This document shows, in pieces, positions 16,955 through 24,870 of a stretch of 41,008 bases of DNA; position 1 is the first letter of the stretch, and each line of letters starts with the position of its first letter. The position numbers were made by a program, and so were the translations under genes. The DNA is taken from assembly GCA_002050035.1 (NCBI GenBank), contig MVCR01000001.1, forward strand, positions 1 to 41,008. The letters are read 5' to 3'. The DNA is from Planctomycetales bacterium 4484_113 (GTDB taxonomy: Bacteria > 4484-113). Under the pieces are notes generated by a model that worked only from the letters and a program-made list of their open reading frames with translations, ran no database searches and had not been told where the DNA came from.

Positions 16955-17910
16955 TATCCGCCACGCTCCTGGGTATGCTTAACCAACGGCGAGAAGCGAT
17001 GCTTGAGCAAGAATATGATCTCCGGCAGTGCGGAGTACTCGACGATATTGTGGGCGATGATCTCAGTGAGTGGAACAGCTGCCACGTTGTCGCGTTTTAG
17101 CACAGCCAGTCTTCGCCCTACCCCGTGAACCAGCCCGAGGAGAAAGATGATGTTCGAGCTCCAATCATCGAGAGAAGCTATCACGAACTCTGACTCTTGT
17201 ATGTTCTCGCACGCCCGGCAGAGCTGCTCGGCATCATCCATCTCGTCACCGAGACGATATACAGACAGGCGCAGATCCTTCAGGGCAGGCAGAATCGCCC
17301 TAGCAAAAACCTCGTCATTACGCGGGTCCCGTCGAAGCAAAACAGTGGTCTTGCCACGGGTGTAGACCGGTGCTTTGCGGCAATGTCCATCTGAAAAGCG
17401 CCAGCAGTAGATGCGGAATGGTGGCTCCTCCACATCGGCAACTGGCATGTCCTCCGGTTCTTTGCGTATTATTCCTGCAACTTCCTTCACCAGCTCATCT
17501 GTTACCTGCAACTTGATTTCGGCTTTCTCCCGGGCATAACGGATCTCATCTACAATCGAGGGGGCCTCAGAGTAGAGGGAGCATTGGGAGCAAACATTGA
17601 GGTTGTATATCCGGATGCCAAGTTCGCGGCACGCCATGGCCGTTACCAGTTTGCCCTCTCCACGAAAGGGACGTAACTCAGTGCCCAGAGACAAGAACCT
17701 GCAGCGCGGCTTGCTGATAATATCCGGCACTTCACAATTGAGGCAGGTCAATGGATCCACTTCCGCGAAGTAGGCGTCCGTGGATATCGTGCAGTAGGCG
17801 GACCCGAAGCTCACGCGCCTAAACGGACACGGTGGGACGCTGAGAAAGGTCTCCTCAGTTGGTTCATCATGAGAAGACCCTGATGCATCGTGGTCTTCGG
17901 GCTCTGTCAT
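16954..17910 (-). CDS. Cys-rich protein with C-terminal nucleoside deoxyribosyltransferase/TIR-like domain
   Basis: The protein has 318 residues from ATG 17910; an in-frame ATG at 17985 lies upstream of the TATAAT and is unlikely. The N-terminal half contains many Cys (PCPF, YCTIS, TCLNC, PRCRF, MACRE, VCSQC), suggesting zinc or iron-sulfur binding. The C-terminal part (about 205-300) has the layout of nucleoside 2-deoxyribosyltransferase or TIR-like folds: RDPRNDEVFARAILPAL, then ENIQESEFVIASLDDWSSNIIFLLGLVHGVGRR. The catalytic Asp/Glu pair cannot be placed with certainty. It begins the coupled pair with the zinc-ribbon protein. A nucleotide-sensing or nucleotide-processing role is inferred only from fold resemblance. 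Confidence 0.6.
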   Translation of the reverse strand: MTEPEDHDASGSSHDEPTEETFLSVPPCPFRRVSFGSAYCTISTDAYFAEVDPLTCLNCEVPDIISKPRCRFLSLGTELRPFRGEGKLVTAMACRELGIRIYNLNVCSQCSLYSEAPSIVDEIRYAREKAEIKLQVTDELVKEVAGIIRKEPEDMPVADVEEPPFRIYCWRFSDGHCRKAPVYTRGKTTVLLRRDPRNDEVFARAILPALKDLRLSVYRLGDEMDDAEQLCRACENIQESEFVIASLDDWSSNIIFLLGLVHGVGRRLAVLKRDNVAAVPLTEIIAHNIVEYSALPEIIFLLKHRFSPLVKHTQERGG

Positions 17911-17919
17911 CACATAGGG

Positions 17920-17925
17920 ATTATA
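17920..17925 (-). promoter_or_regulatory. -10 box TATAAT, 9 nt before the ATG at 17910
   Basis: A perfect TATAAT on the minus strand is separated from the start codon by only 9 nt, so the transcript would begin at or very near the ATG. No Shine-Dalgarno sequence is visible, consistent with a leaderless mRNA. Confidence 0.6.
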
Positions 17926-18006
17926 CCGCGCCCATCTCAATCGCGTAAGTTTCCGACACCGCATCCCCGCATGACGGATGCCCACGCCCCAGAGGTGCAG
18001 ATCTTC

Positions 18007-19842
18007 CTAAAGGAGCTTGATGTGAGTCGCGCCAATCTCGATGATATCCCCTGGATGGACCTCTTCCGCCCGATGAGGTTCCAGCCTGCGGCCGTTCACC
18101 ACCGTTCCATTAGTGCTGCCCAGATCCTCCAGCGTAACTTCATTGGCGGAGCAATGGAACCGCGCGTGCATTCGGCTGACCTGCTTGTCCTCGGAGAGGC
18201 TCACATCGCAGCCCTTGCGACCGAGGGTGAGGTTATCCACCAAGTCGAAGGTCATTCCAGAATGAGCTCCAACTACAACGATTGCGCTGGACGGCGTTGA
18301 GGCGAGAGCTTCGGCTGGGTGCGCGGCAGCTTGATCCTCAACCTCCGCCGCTATCAACTCCTCTATATCGACTTCGCTCCGCCCCCGTGCGAGTTTGCGT
18401 TCGTGGAACACGAGTCGTGTCTGACCAATGTAGAAGTTCTCACCGTCTCTCACGACTGCACGCCGTTGAGGGACGTCTTTGACAAGAGGAAGGTTGCTCT
18501 GATCCAGCGCTGTCAGCACGAATCCGTCACGCCCCAGCCGGATCTCAGCGTGATGGGGCAGCACAGCAGGGTCATGGCGAATGCGGATATTGCAGTCCTC
18601 GGCGCGACCGATGAGATTAGTCTGCGGACGTATGGGGAAATCCTTCCCCTCCAACGGCGCGACCATCACCGTAACCCACGCCGCGCGCAGGAGCTTGAAG
18701 ATCGTCAGAGCAACCAGCAGGACGAAAAGCGCGGTCATCAGGACAAGCCCTGGCCATGCCAGCCTTGCCAGCGCCGAGCCAAGTCCAGGAGAGCGGAACA
18801 CGAAATCCGCGCTCGCAGTAGCACCAGCAGTCTTAGCGGCGAGCGTACCCTCGACTATCGCCCCTGGGCGTCCCTCAGCGCTGTCGTATTCAATGACATA
18901 CTCGTTGAGAATCTGATTGAGGATCGTCTGATAGATCTCGGCGAGTTCCCCAGCATCCGGCGCAAGAAAGAATTTTCCCCCTGTTGCGTCTGCGATGGCG
19001 GTTAGTCCCGGCACGTCTACCTGGTCACCGAGCCCGAGCGTGAAGACCGAGAAGCTCTGGTTCTTTGCCAGAACGTCGTTATGATACATACTGACCAAGC
19101 TCTGCGGCGTCTCGCTGCTCTTGTTGTCCAACCCGTCACTCAGCACTATGATTGCCTTGCGGAACTTACGTTCCTCAAGCATCAGATTGACCCCCTGAAG
19201 AATCGCATCATAAAGCCGTGTCTGACCCATGGCATAGAGGTGATCCAGCGCGTCGAGCATAACCTCGTGCTCATTCGTGAAGTCTTGCATGACCATAACT
19301 GCATCCGAGAACTTGATGAGAGCAACCTTGTCCTCGGGTTGCAGCTGGCGTACGAAAGCTCGTACCGCTTCCTTCTCGTCTTCGATAGCTCCTTCCATAG
19401 AGCCGCTCACGTCTATGATGAAGAGGATTGCCAGGGGCAGCTTGAACACCTCAGGATTGGCGAACCGTAATCCACTCACAGCCTGGCCGTTTTCCGTCAG
19501 CGCGAAGTCCTCTGGCGAGAGGTCTTTGAGCGGCAGGCCTCGACTGTCCAAAACCGAAGCGAAGAGACGCACCACGGGAAACTCCGAGAGGTCATACTGC
19601 GAGACCAGTACCTGATGCGGCTTGAGAGGCGCGACTCTGGGAAGGGGTGTTGCGCGAGTTGAGCCACCCCCTGCTCTAGGGGCACTACCGGACGATCCCG
19701 CAGGTGGAGCAGGTCGCCGAGGCGCTCCCTGCCCGGGAACACCAGCAATCCCCGGGGGAGCTCCGACTGACCACATAAACAGCCCGCCAACGACCAGCAG
19801 GGTCAACAGCGTCAAGTCTCTTCTCTGCGGCTTCACCGTCAC
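18007..19842 (-). CDS. Membrane-anchored von Willebrand A protein with two FHA domains
   Basis: The protein has about 611 residues from GTG 19842 (GTG 19836 and ATG 19878 are alternatives). The TACAAT at 19852-19847 favours a short-leader GTG. Order: signal/anchor (about 10-30), Pro/Gly/Ala-rich linker, a domain of the VWFA-related type (PLKDLSPEDFALTENGQ), a vWA domain with intact MIDAS (DVSGSMEG, Asp144), a TM helix (about 362-385), then cytoplasmic FHA1 (about 390-480: LIGRAEDCNIRI) and FHA2 (about 521-611: LGRKGCDVSL, VSRMHARF, LEDLGSTNGT). FHA domains bind phosphothreonine, so the protein may link an external metal/protein-binding domain to Ser/Thr kinase signalling. FHA2 looks canonical; FHA1 lacks the S-R-x-H core (LPHHAEI). 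Confidence 0.85.
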   Translation of the reverse strand: MTVKPQRRDLTLLTLLVVGGLFMWSVGAPPGIAGVPGQGAPRRPAPPAGSSGSAPRAGGGSTRATPLPRVAPLKPHQVLVSQYDLSEFPVVRLFASVLDSRGLPLKDLSPEDFALTENGQAVSGLRFANPEVFKLPLAILFIIDVSGSMEGAIEDEKEAVRAFVRQLQPEDKVALIKFSDAVMVMQDFTNEHEVMLDALDHLYAMGQTRLYDAILQGVNLMLEERKFRKAIIVLSDGLDNKSSETPQSLVSMYHNDVLAKNQSFSVFTLGLGDQVDVPGLTAIADATGGKFFLAPDAGELAEIYQTILNQILNEYVIEYDSAEGRPGAIVEGTLAAKTAGATASADFVFRSPGLGSALARLAWPGLVLMTALFVLLVALTIFKLLRAAWVTVMVAPLEGKDFPIRPQTNLIGRAEDCNIRIRHDPAVLPHHAEIRLGRDGFVLTALDQSNLPLVKDVPQRRAVVRDGENFYIGQTRLVFHERKLARGRSEVDIEELIAAEVEDQAAAHPAEALASTPSSAIVVVGAHSGMTFDLVDNLTLGRKGCDVSLSEDKQVSRMHARFHCSANEVTLEDLGSTNGTVVNGRRLEPHRAEEVHPGDIIEIGATHIKLL

Positions 19843-19911
19843 TGCAATTGTAGCGCACCCAGTGCTTGCAGCACACATTGGGCATCATTCACGCTTTTGC
19901 GCCCTGTGGTA

Positions 19912-19917
19912 TATAAT
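19912..19917 (+). promoter_or_regulatory. -10 box TATAAT for purM
   Basis: A perfect TATAAT sits 17 nt before the ATG at 19935. An apparent TTG start at 19920 is only 2 nt after the box and would not be transcribed, which decides the ATG. Confidence 0.6.
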
Positions 19918-19934
19918 GTTTGACCGGTGAGCTG

Positions 19935-21011
19935 ATGCCACAGGAGGATACTAAACAACCGCTATCCGACACTGCTTCGTCTGGATTGACCTACGAGAAG
20001 GCAGGTGTATCCATCGCTGCCGCCGAGGATGCTGTCGCTCGCATTAAGCGACTCGCGGAGAGCACACGTACGCCTCAGGTACTGGCTGGAGTCGGCCCAT
20101 TCGCTGCTGCTTTCCAAGCCGACTTTGCGCAATACGAAGAACCGTTGCTGGTAGCTTCCACCGACGGTGTCGGAACCAAGGTTAAGCTGGCGGCAGCCTT
20201 CGGCAGGTACAAAGAGGTGGGGCGAGATACTGTAGCCGTCTCAACCAACGATGTTCTCACTTGCGGCGCATCACCGCTCTTCTTCCTCGACTACATTGCG
20301 TGCAATCGCGTCGAGCCGAACGTCATTGAAGAGCTGGTTACAGGGATGCGTGATGGGTGCCTCGAAGCCTCCATGGCTTTAGTGGGTGGAGAGCTTGCTG
20401 AAATGCGTGATTTGTATTCACCCGGCGAGTTCGATCTTGTGGGTTTCGCCGTTGGTGTAGTTGACAGGAGCCAGCTCATCACCGGTGAGCAGATTACTGT
20501 GGGCGACCGGCTTCTGGCGGTGCCTTCTAGTGGGATTCACGCCAATGGGCTTACATTGGCGCGGAAGGTGTTCAAAGGAATGTCTGAGGAGCAGTGGAAA
20601 CAGATCGATGACCGTCTGGGATGCAGTCTTGCCGACGAGATGCTCAAGCCCACGCGCATCTACGCTCGGGAGATGAAGCATCTGCTGGATGCGGGGTTGC
20701 AGATTAGGGGTGCGGCCCACATCAGTGGCGGCGGTATTCCGGGGAATCTCTCGCGCATTCTGCCACCCGGAGTGGATGCGCAGATCAGAGGATCGCTGCT
20801 TCCGAAGCTACCCATTTTCGACCTCATCGCCGAGCGTGGTCCGGTGGCGACGGATGAGATGTGGAGGACCTTCAACATGGGAGTCGGTCTGGTGCTTGCA
20901 GTACGACCTGCGAATGTGGAACCAGCGAAGGAAGTTGCTCAGGAGGAAGGCTTCAGCCTGCTTGATATCGGCGAGGTCGTACCTGGCGACCAACGCGTGA
21001 ACATAATCTAG
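19935..21011 (+). CDS. purM: Phosphoribosylformylglycinamidine cyclo-ligase (AIR synthetase)
   Basis: The 358-residue enzyme closes the imidazole ring of FGAM to AIR using ATP, step five of purine synthesis. Recognisable segments are TYEKAGVSI, the ATP/Mg loop STDGVGTKVKLA, STNDVLTCGASPLFFLDYIA, GGELAEM (usually GGETAEM), SSGIHANGLTLAR, AAHISGGGIPGNLSR and FNMGVGLVLAV. Length is normal for the family. The gene is divergent from the vWA-FHA gene with a spacer under 100 nt, and is followed 14 nt later by a lipoprotein gene with its own GGAGG site. Confidence 0.95.
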   Translation: MPQEDTKQPLSDTASSGLTYEKAGVSIAAAEDAVARIKRLAESTRTPQVLAGVGPFAAAFQADFAQYEEPLLVASTDGVGTKVKLAAAFGRYKEVGRDTVAVSTNDVLTCGASPLFFLDYIACNRVEPNVIEELVTGMRDGCLEASMALVGGELAEMRDLYSPGEFDLVGFAVGVVDRSQLITGEQITVGDRLLAVPSSGIHANGLTLARKVFKGMSEEQWKQIDDRLGCSLADEMLKPTRIYAREMKHLLDAGLQIRGAAHISGGGIPGNLSRILPPGVDAQIRGSLLPKLPIFDLIAERGPVATDEMWRTFNMGVGLVLAVRPANVEPAKEVAQEEGFSLLDIGEVVPGDQRVNII

Positions 21012-21025
21012 AGAAGGAGGAACCA

Positions 21026-21412
21026 ATGGCTTCAAACACAAGGATGCTGCTGGCGGCAATAACGGGAGTGCTCGCGTCTGCCCTGATTCTGTGTGCAACC
21101 GCCAGTTGCGGGATGATGCAGAACATTCCGAGCGTGATGAAGATCACCGTCCTCGATGAGCACGGGCACCCCTATGGATTCGTGTCCATTTCTGTCATCA
21201 ACGAACAAGGACTGGTCGTATCCTCAGGGCAGGCAACTGATCGTGGCACCCTGATTCTGGGCAAGAACGAAGGGATGAAGTCTGGCACCTACACCTTTGT
21301 CGTGAAGAATGTCTCTGGCCTCGAGCTCCCCATATTATCGCCGGACAAGGTCGTCGTACCCCCTGGTCGCACGGTGGATGTGGTGATCAAGCTCGGACCT
21401 GCACCCAGCTAA
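21026..21412 (+). CDS. Small lipoprotein with a carboxypeptidase-regulatory-like beta domain
   Basis: The 128-residue protein has a signal peptide (about 7-27) ending in a lipobox-like ATASC, with Cys28 as the likely lipidated residue. The mature part (about 35-125) reads VLDEHGHPYGFVSISVINEQG...TDRGTLILG...GTYTFVVKNVSG and resembles the Ig-like, transthyretin-type fold of carboxypeptidase-regulatory or CnaB-like domains. It is probably anchored in the envelope; the function is unknown. GGAGG precedes the ATG, and it is probably co-transcribed with purM. Confidence 0.75.
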   Translation: MASNTRMLLAAITGVLASALILCATASCGMMQNIPSVMKITVLDEHGHPYGFVSISVINEQGLVVSSGQATDRGTLILGKNEGMKSGTYTFVVKNVSGLELPILSPDKVVVPPGRTVDVVIKLGPAPS

Positions 21413-21494
21413 TCGAGCATCCACCACCATGCAACTGCTTATCAAAGCTCTTAAGTACTCGTCCAGACCATTGAAGCCTTGTTAAACCGTTCAC

Positions 21495-21521
21495 TTGACA
21501 AAGGCGGATGTCTTGTATAAG
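21495..21521 (+). promoter_or_regulatory. Promoter of the threonine dehydrogenase gene
   Basis: A consensus -35 TTGACA (21495-21500) is followed, after 15 nt, by TATAAG (21516-21521). The resulting leader of roughly 90 nt contains a weak hairpin (GGGCG/CGCCC) and ends in GGAGGT before the ATG at 21617. This explains the 200-base gap after the lipoprotein gene. Confidence 0.6.
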
Positions 21522-21616
21522 TTGGAAACACGGCAAGGAAGGGCGCAGAGCCTCGCCCGACAAATGAACATCTCAGTATCCACGCATGGCAGGGAGTATC
21601 CTTCTTGGAGGTAATC

Positions 21617-22603
21617 ATGGCTGGAATTAACCGCATCCTCGTGGTTGGGGCTGTAGGCCAGATCGGCAGCGAGCTCACAATGGCGCTTCGTGAGAAGTAC
21701 GGGTCCGACAATGTGGTGGCTGCGGGACGCAAGACTCAACCCTCACCGACTCTCCGCGATTCTGGACCCTTTGTCTGGTGCGATGTTACCGACCGCAAGA
21801 GACTTGATGCAACCGTTGAGCAGCATAAGATCGACACCATCATCAACATGGCGGCGATCCTATCAGCCACTGGCGAGAAGAACCCACAGCGTTGTTGGGA
21901 CGTCAACGTCGCGGGGCTGATCAACACGCTGGAGGTGGCGCGCGAACACAATCTCACGCAGGTGCTCTGCCCATCGAGCATTGCTGTGTTTGGTCCTGAG
22001 ACGCCAAAGGAGAACACGCCCCAAGAAACGGTATTGAGACCAACGACGATGTACGGCGTGACAAAGGTCACCGGCGAGCTGCTCTGCGACTATTATGTGC
22101 GCAGGTTCGGCGTTGACGCCCGTGGGCTGCGCTATCCCGGAATCATCTCTGCAGAAACGCTTCCTGGCGGCGGCACCACTGACTACGCGGTAGAGATTTT
22201 CTACAAGGCGATTGAAGAGGGACGCTACACTTGCTTCGTAAGGGAGGATACTTCGCTACCGATGATGTACATGCCCGACTGCATCAAGGCGACGATGGAC
22301 TTGATGGCGGCGCCCTTCGAAAGCCTGAAGCATCATGGCGACTTCAATATCGGGGCGATGAGCTTCACTGCGGCCGAGCTGGCAGCGGAGATCAAGAAGC
22401 ACATTCCGGATTTCGAGGTCACCTATGAACCCGACTTCCGCCAGGAGATCGCTGACAGCTGGCCCAGCAGCATTGACGACTCCGCAGCCCGCGAAGAATG
22501 GGGCTGGGAACCAGCTTATGATCTTGCACGGATGACCGAGGACATGCTGGAGAAGCTGAGAGCCCGCCATCAGCGCGGCGAGCTCTACGGAAGCGGGAGC
22601 TAG
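21617..22603 (+). CDS. tdh: L-threonine 3-dehydrogenase, epimerase (SDR) type
   Basis: The 328-residue extended short-chain dehydrogenase oxidises L-threonine to 2-amino-3-ketobutyrate with NAD. It shows a Rossmann GxxGxxG (Gly11, 14, 17), a catalytic YGVTK (Tyr146, Lys150) with upstream PSSIAVFG, and the subfamily signatures LRYPGIISAETLPGGGTTDYAVEIF and ADSWPSSIDDSAAREEWGW. These match the mammalian, trypanosomal and Flavobacterium-type TDH rather than the zinc MDR enzyme of E. coli. Start ATG 21617 follows GGAGGT; a TTG at 21605 overlaps that site and is rejected. A kbl gene two genes downstream supports the assignment. Confidence 0.9.
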   Translation: MAGINRILVVGAVGQIGSELTMALREKYGSDNVVAAGRKTQPSPTLRDSGPFVWCDVTDRKRLDATVEQHKIDTIINMAAILSATGEKNPQRCWDVNVAGLINTLEVAREHNLTQVLCPSSIAVFGPETPKENTPQETVLRPTTMYGVTKVTGELLCDYYVRRFGVDARGLRYPGIISAETLPGGGTTDYAVEIFYKAIEEGRYTCFVREDTSLPMMYMPDCIKATMDLMAAPFESLKHHGDFNIGAMSFTAAELAAEIKKHIPDFEVTYEPDFRQEIADSWPSSIDDSAAREEWGWEPAYDLARMTEDMLEKLRARHQRGELYGSGS

Positions 22604-22672
22604 AGGCACGGCAAGACGATCTCATTTGCCGTATGAGCGTGCGCATTCAAGCATCCACCGCTCCCGGTATTG

Positions 22673-22701
22673 TTGATTGTCCGCGAAGCTCGTGCTAGAA
22701 T
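22673..22701 (+). promoter_or_regulatory. Internal promoter before acsA
   Basis: TTGATT (22673-22678) and TAGAAT (22696-22701) are 17 nt apart. The predicted leader (about 22708-22802) is GC-rich with possible pairing (GGCGC at about 22720 with GCGCC at about 22741) and may be structured. I do not recognise a known riboswitch in it. It means the acsA-acp-kbl genes can be expressed apart from tdh. Confidence 0.5.
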
Positions 22702-22802
22702 CGCCGCCGCGTGACGATCCAGGGCGCAAGCCGAGTGATGGCGCCGTCCCGGGTTGAACACCGGCAGGATAACGGTAATCAGGCAACTGAGGCGTATGGA
22801 GA

Positions 22803-24500
22803 ATGACTGATTTGGGTTCGTACGAAACGGCATACGACAAGTTCGACTGGCAGCTTGCACGCAAAGAGCTCGGTTACGAAGATGGCTCGCCGCTGAATAT
22901 AGGCTACTACTGCACCGACCGCAACTGCGAGCGCGGGCTGGGCGACACGGTGGCGCTCATTTGGGAAGACAGTTCCGGCGACGTGCGGCGGTACACCTTC
23001 AACGACCTGCGGATTCACAGCAATGCATACGCTTCGCTGCTTGCGGATTTGAAGATAGCCTCAGGCGAGCGGGTGTGCATCTTTATGGATCGGGTGCCCG
23101 ACCTGTATTTCTCCTTTCTTGGCATCCTGAAGTTGGGCGCGATTGCAGTGCCGCTGTTTTCAGCCTTCGGTGAGGACTCGCTGCTGACGAGGATGGAGAA
23201 CTCCGGTGCGGCTGCGATATTCACGACTCGGAAGCACGTCAAGAAGGTGCGCAAGATCAGGGATAGGCTTCCACAGCTCAAGCACATTGTCGTGGTTGAC
23301 GGCGACGGAATGGCGCTCAAGGAGAGGGAGCACGCTTTCAACGTGGAAACTGCGCCGAAAGTGGAATCCTTCGATGTTTACCCTGCGACGGCTGACACGC
23401 CTTCGGTCCTGCACTACACTTCCGGAACGACCGGACAGCCGAAGGGCGCGCTGCACGTTCACGGTTCCATCTTCCAGCAGCACCTGACTACGAAATGGGT
23501 GCTCGACCTGAAGCCAGGCGACGTTTACTGGTGCACCGCCGACCCGGGATGGGTTACCGGTACATCCTACGGGATCATCGGGCCCTGGAGCCTGGGGATA
23601 ACCCAAGTTGTGCTGGAGGTGGGCTTTTTCCCCGCGCGATGGTACGGAGCCATTGAGAATTTCGGGGTGACGGTATGGTATTCCGCACCCACAGCAATCC
23701 GTCTGCTGATGAGAGAAGGAGAAGCCACGGTCAAGAAATTCGACCTTTCGTCGCTGAGGCACATTTGCAGCGTGGGCGAACCTCTGAATCCCGAGGCTGT
23801 AATCTGGTCGGAAAAGGTCTACGGGCTTCCCTTCCACGATACCTGGTGGCAGACCGAGACCGGAAGCATCATGATTTCGAACTTTCCGGGGATGAAGATA
23901 AAGCCCGGTTCCATGGGCAAGCCGTTCCCGGGTGTTACCGCCGCCGTGCTGGGGCCGGACTACAACCCGGTACTTGAGCCGGGGAAAGCCGGCGTCCTGG
24001 CTCTGAAGCCTCCCTGGCCATCGATGTTTAGAACCTACTGGAACAACCCCAGCACTTACGAAGCGAAGTTCAAGAACGGCTGGTACATTACCGGCGACCG
24101 TGCCCGGATCGACAAGGAGGGCTACTTCTGGTTCGTGGGACGGGATGACGACGTCATCAATACCGGTGGTCACCTGGTGAGTCCGTTTGAGGTCGAGTCG
24201 GCGTTGCTGGAACACGAAGCGGTTGCGGAGTCGGCCGCCATAGGCAAGCCGGACCCGGTGAATATGGAGGTTGTCAAGGCTTTCGTCGCGCTGAAGCCAG
24301 GCCATGAACCCAGCCATGACCTTGAGCTCAACATCATCAATTTCATCCGCAAGCATCTGTCTCCGCTGGCGATGCCGCAGGAAATTGAATTCGTGAAGTC
24401 ACTGCCGAAGACGCGGAGCGGGAAGATCATGCGCCGGCTTCTGAGAGCGCAAGAGACCGGCGAAGAAATCGGAGATATATCAACACTTGAGGACGACTGA
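22803..24500 (+). CDS. acsA: AMP-forming acetyl-CoA (acyl-CoA) synthetase, AcsA type
   Basis: The 565-residue ANL-family enzyme activates acetate (or a related short acid) to acyl-AMP and then acyl-CoA. It shows the P-loop YTSGTTGQPKG (205-215), DVYWCTADPGWVTGTSYG, YSAPTAIRLLM, SVGEPLNPEAV, DTWWQTETG, GWYITGDRA and the catalytic Lys541 in PKTRSGKIMRR, the site acetylated in regulated synthetases. The overall wording follows Bacillus AcsA closely. The acyl carrier protein gene begins 22 nt downstream, so the enzyme might also load that protein. The substrate cannot be read from sequence. Confidence 0.85.
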   Translation: MTDLGSYETAYDKFDWQLARKELGYEDGSPLNIGYYCTDRNCERGLGDTVALIWEDSSGDVRRYTFNDLRIHSNAYASLLADLKIASGERVCIFMDRVPDLYFSFLGILKLGAIAVPLFSAFGEDSLLTRMENSGAAAIFTTRKHVKKVRKIRDRLPQLKHIVVVDGDGMALKEREHAFNVETAPKVESFDVYPATADTPSVLHYTSGTTGQPKGALHVHGSIFQQHLTTKWVLDLKPGDVYWCTADPGWVTGTSYGIIGPWSLGITQVVLEVGFFPARWYGAIENFGVTVWYSAPTAIRLLMREGEATVKKFDLSSLRHICSVGEPLNPEAVIWSEKVYGLPFHDTWWQTETGSIMISNFPGMKIKPGSMGKPFPGVTAAVLGPDYNPVLEPGKAGVLALKPPWPSMFRTYWNNPSTYEAKFKNGWYITGDRARIDKEGYFWFVGRDDDVINTGGHLVSPFEVESALLEHEAVAESAAIGKPDPVNMEVVKAFVALKPGHEPSHDLELNIINFIRKHLSPLAMPQEIEFVKSLPKTRSGKIMRRLLRAQETGEEIGDISTLEDD

Positions 24501-24522
24501 TTTCTAATGGAGGATATGCATT

Positions 24523-24777
24523 ATGGCGATGAAAGATGTGATTGTTGACTATGTTAAAGACGAGTACCTTGAAGAGGGCGATGAAACCGAGATTGACGAG
24601 AATACGCCCCTCATCTCCGGTGGGATTGTAGACTCGTTCTCTATGGTCTCGCTGAAGATGTTCCTTGAAAGGAAGTACAAGATCAGTATTCCGGACGAGA
24701 AGGCTACAACTGAAGCATTCGATACTGTTGCCAGCATCATGAAACTGGTCAAGGAGTATGCGCCCGACGCCGAGTAG
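24523..24777 (+). CDS. Acyl carrier protein
   Basis: This 84-residue acidic four-helix carrier has the phosphopantetheine site GGIVDSFSM (Ser38) and helix II (MVSLKMFLERKYKISIPDEKA). It differs from a housekeeping fatty-acid ACP (DSF instead of DSL, more divergent flanks) and resembles dedicated ACPs of specialised pathways. It lies 22 nt after acsA and 93 nt before kbl, on the same strand, behind a GGAGG site. The acyl group it carries and its partner are not known; neighbours suggest AcsA as loader and the KBL-like enzyme as possible acceptor. Confidence 0.9.
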   Translation: MAMKDVIVDYVKDEYLEEGDETEIDENTPLISGGIVDSFSMVSLKMFLERKYKISIPDEKATTEAFDTVASIMKLVKEYAPDAE

Positions 24778-24806
24778 CGCAGGAAAGCTATTCGTGGAGG
24801 ATTGTT

Positions 24807-24826
24807 CGGTGGCATGTTTGCCACCG
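24807..24826 (+). other. Perfect hairpin between acp and kbl
   Basis: Arms CGGTGGCA (24807-24814) and TGCCACCG (24819-24826) form an 8-bp stem with a TGTT loop. There is no T-tract, so it is more likely an mRNA stability or processing element than a terminator. Confidence 0.5.
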
Positions 24827-24870
24827 TGGGCGCTACACCTCTGGAGACGAAATCTTAGGAGGACTGAATT

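Noticed and set aside
18319-19005. 228-codon plus-strand frame
   Set aside because: Antisense to the FHA and vWA regions, whose minus-strand motifs are unambiguous.
21605-21616. TTG start for threonine dehydrogenase
   Set aside because: It overlaps the GGAGGT ribosome site of ATG 21617, which gives the usual N-terminus.
22702-22802. Known riboswitch (glycine, cyclic-di-GMP, ZTP) in the acsA leader
   Set aside because: Short similarities only; core conserved blocks of these classes are absent.
23160-24356. 398-codon minus-strand frame
   Set aside because: Antisense shadow of acsA, which has complete family motifs.
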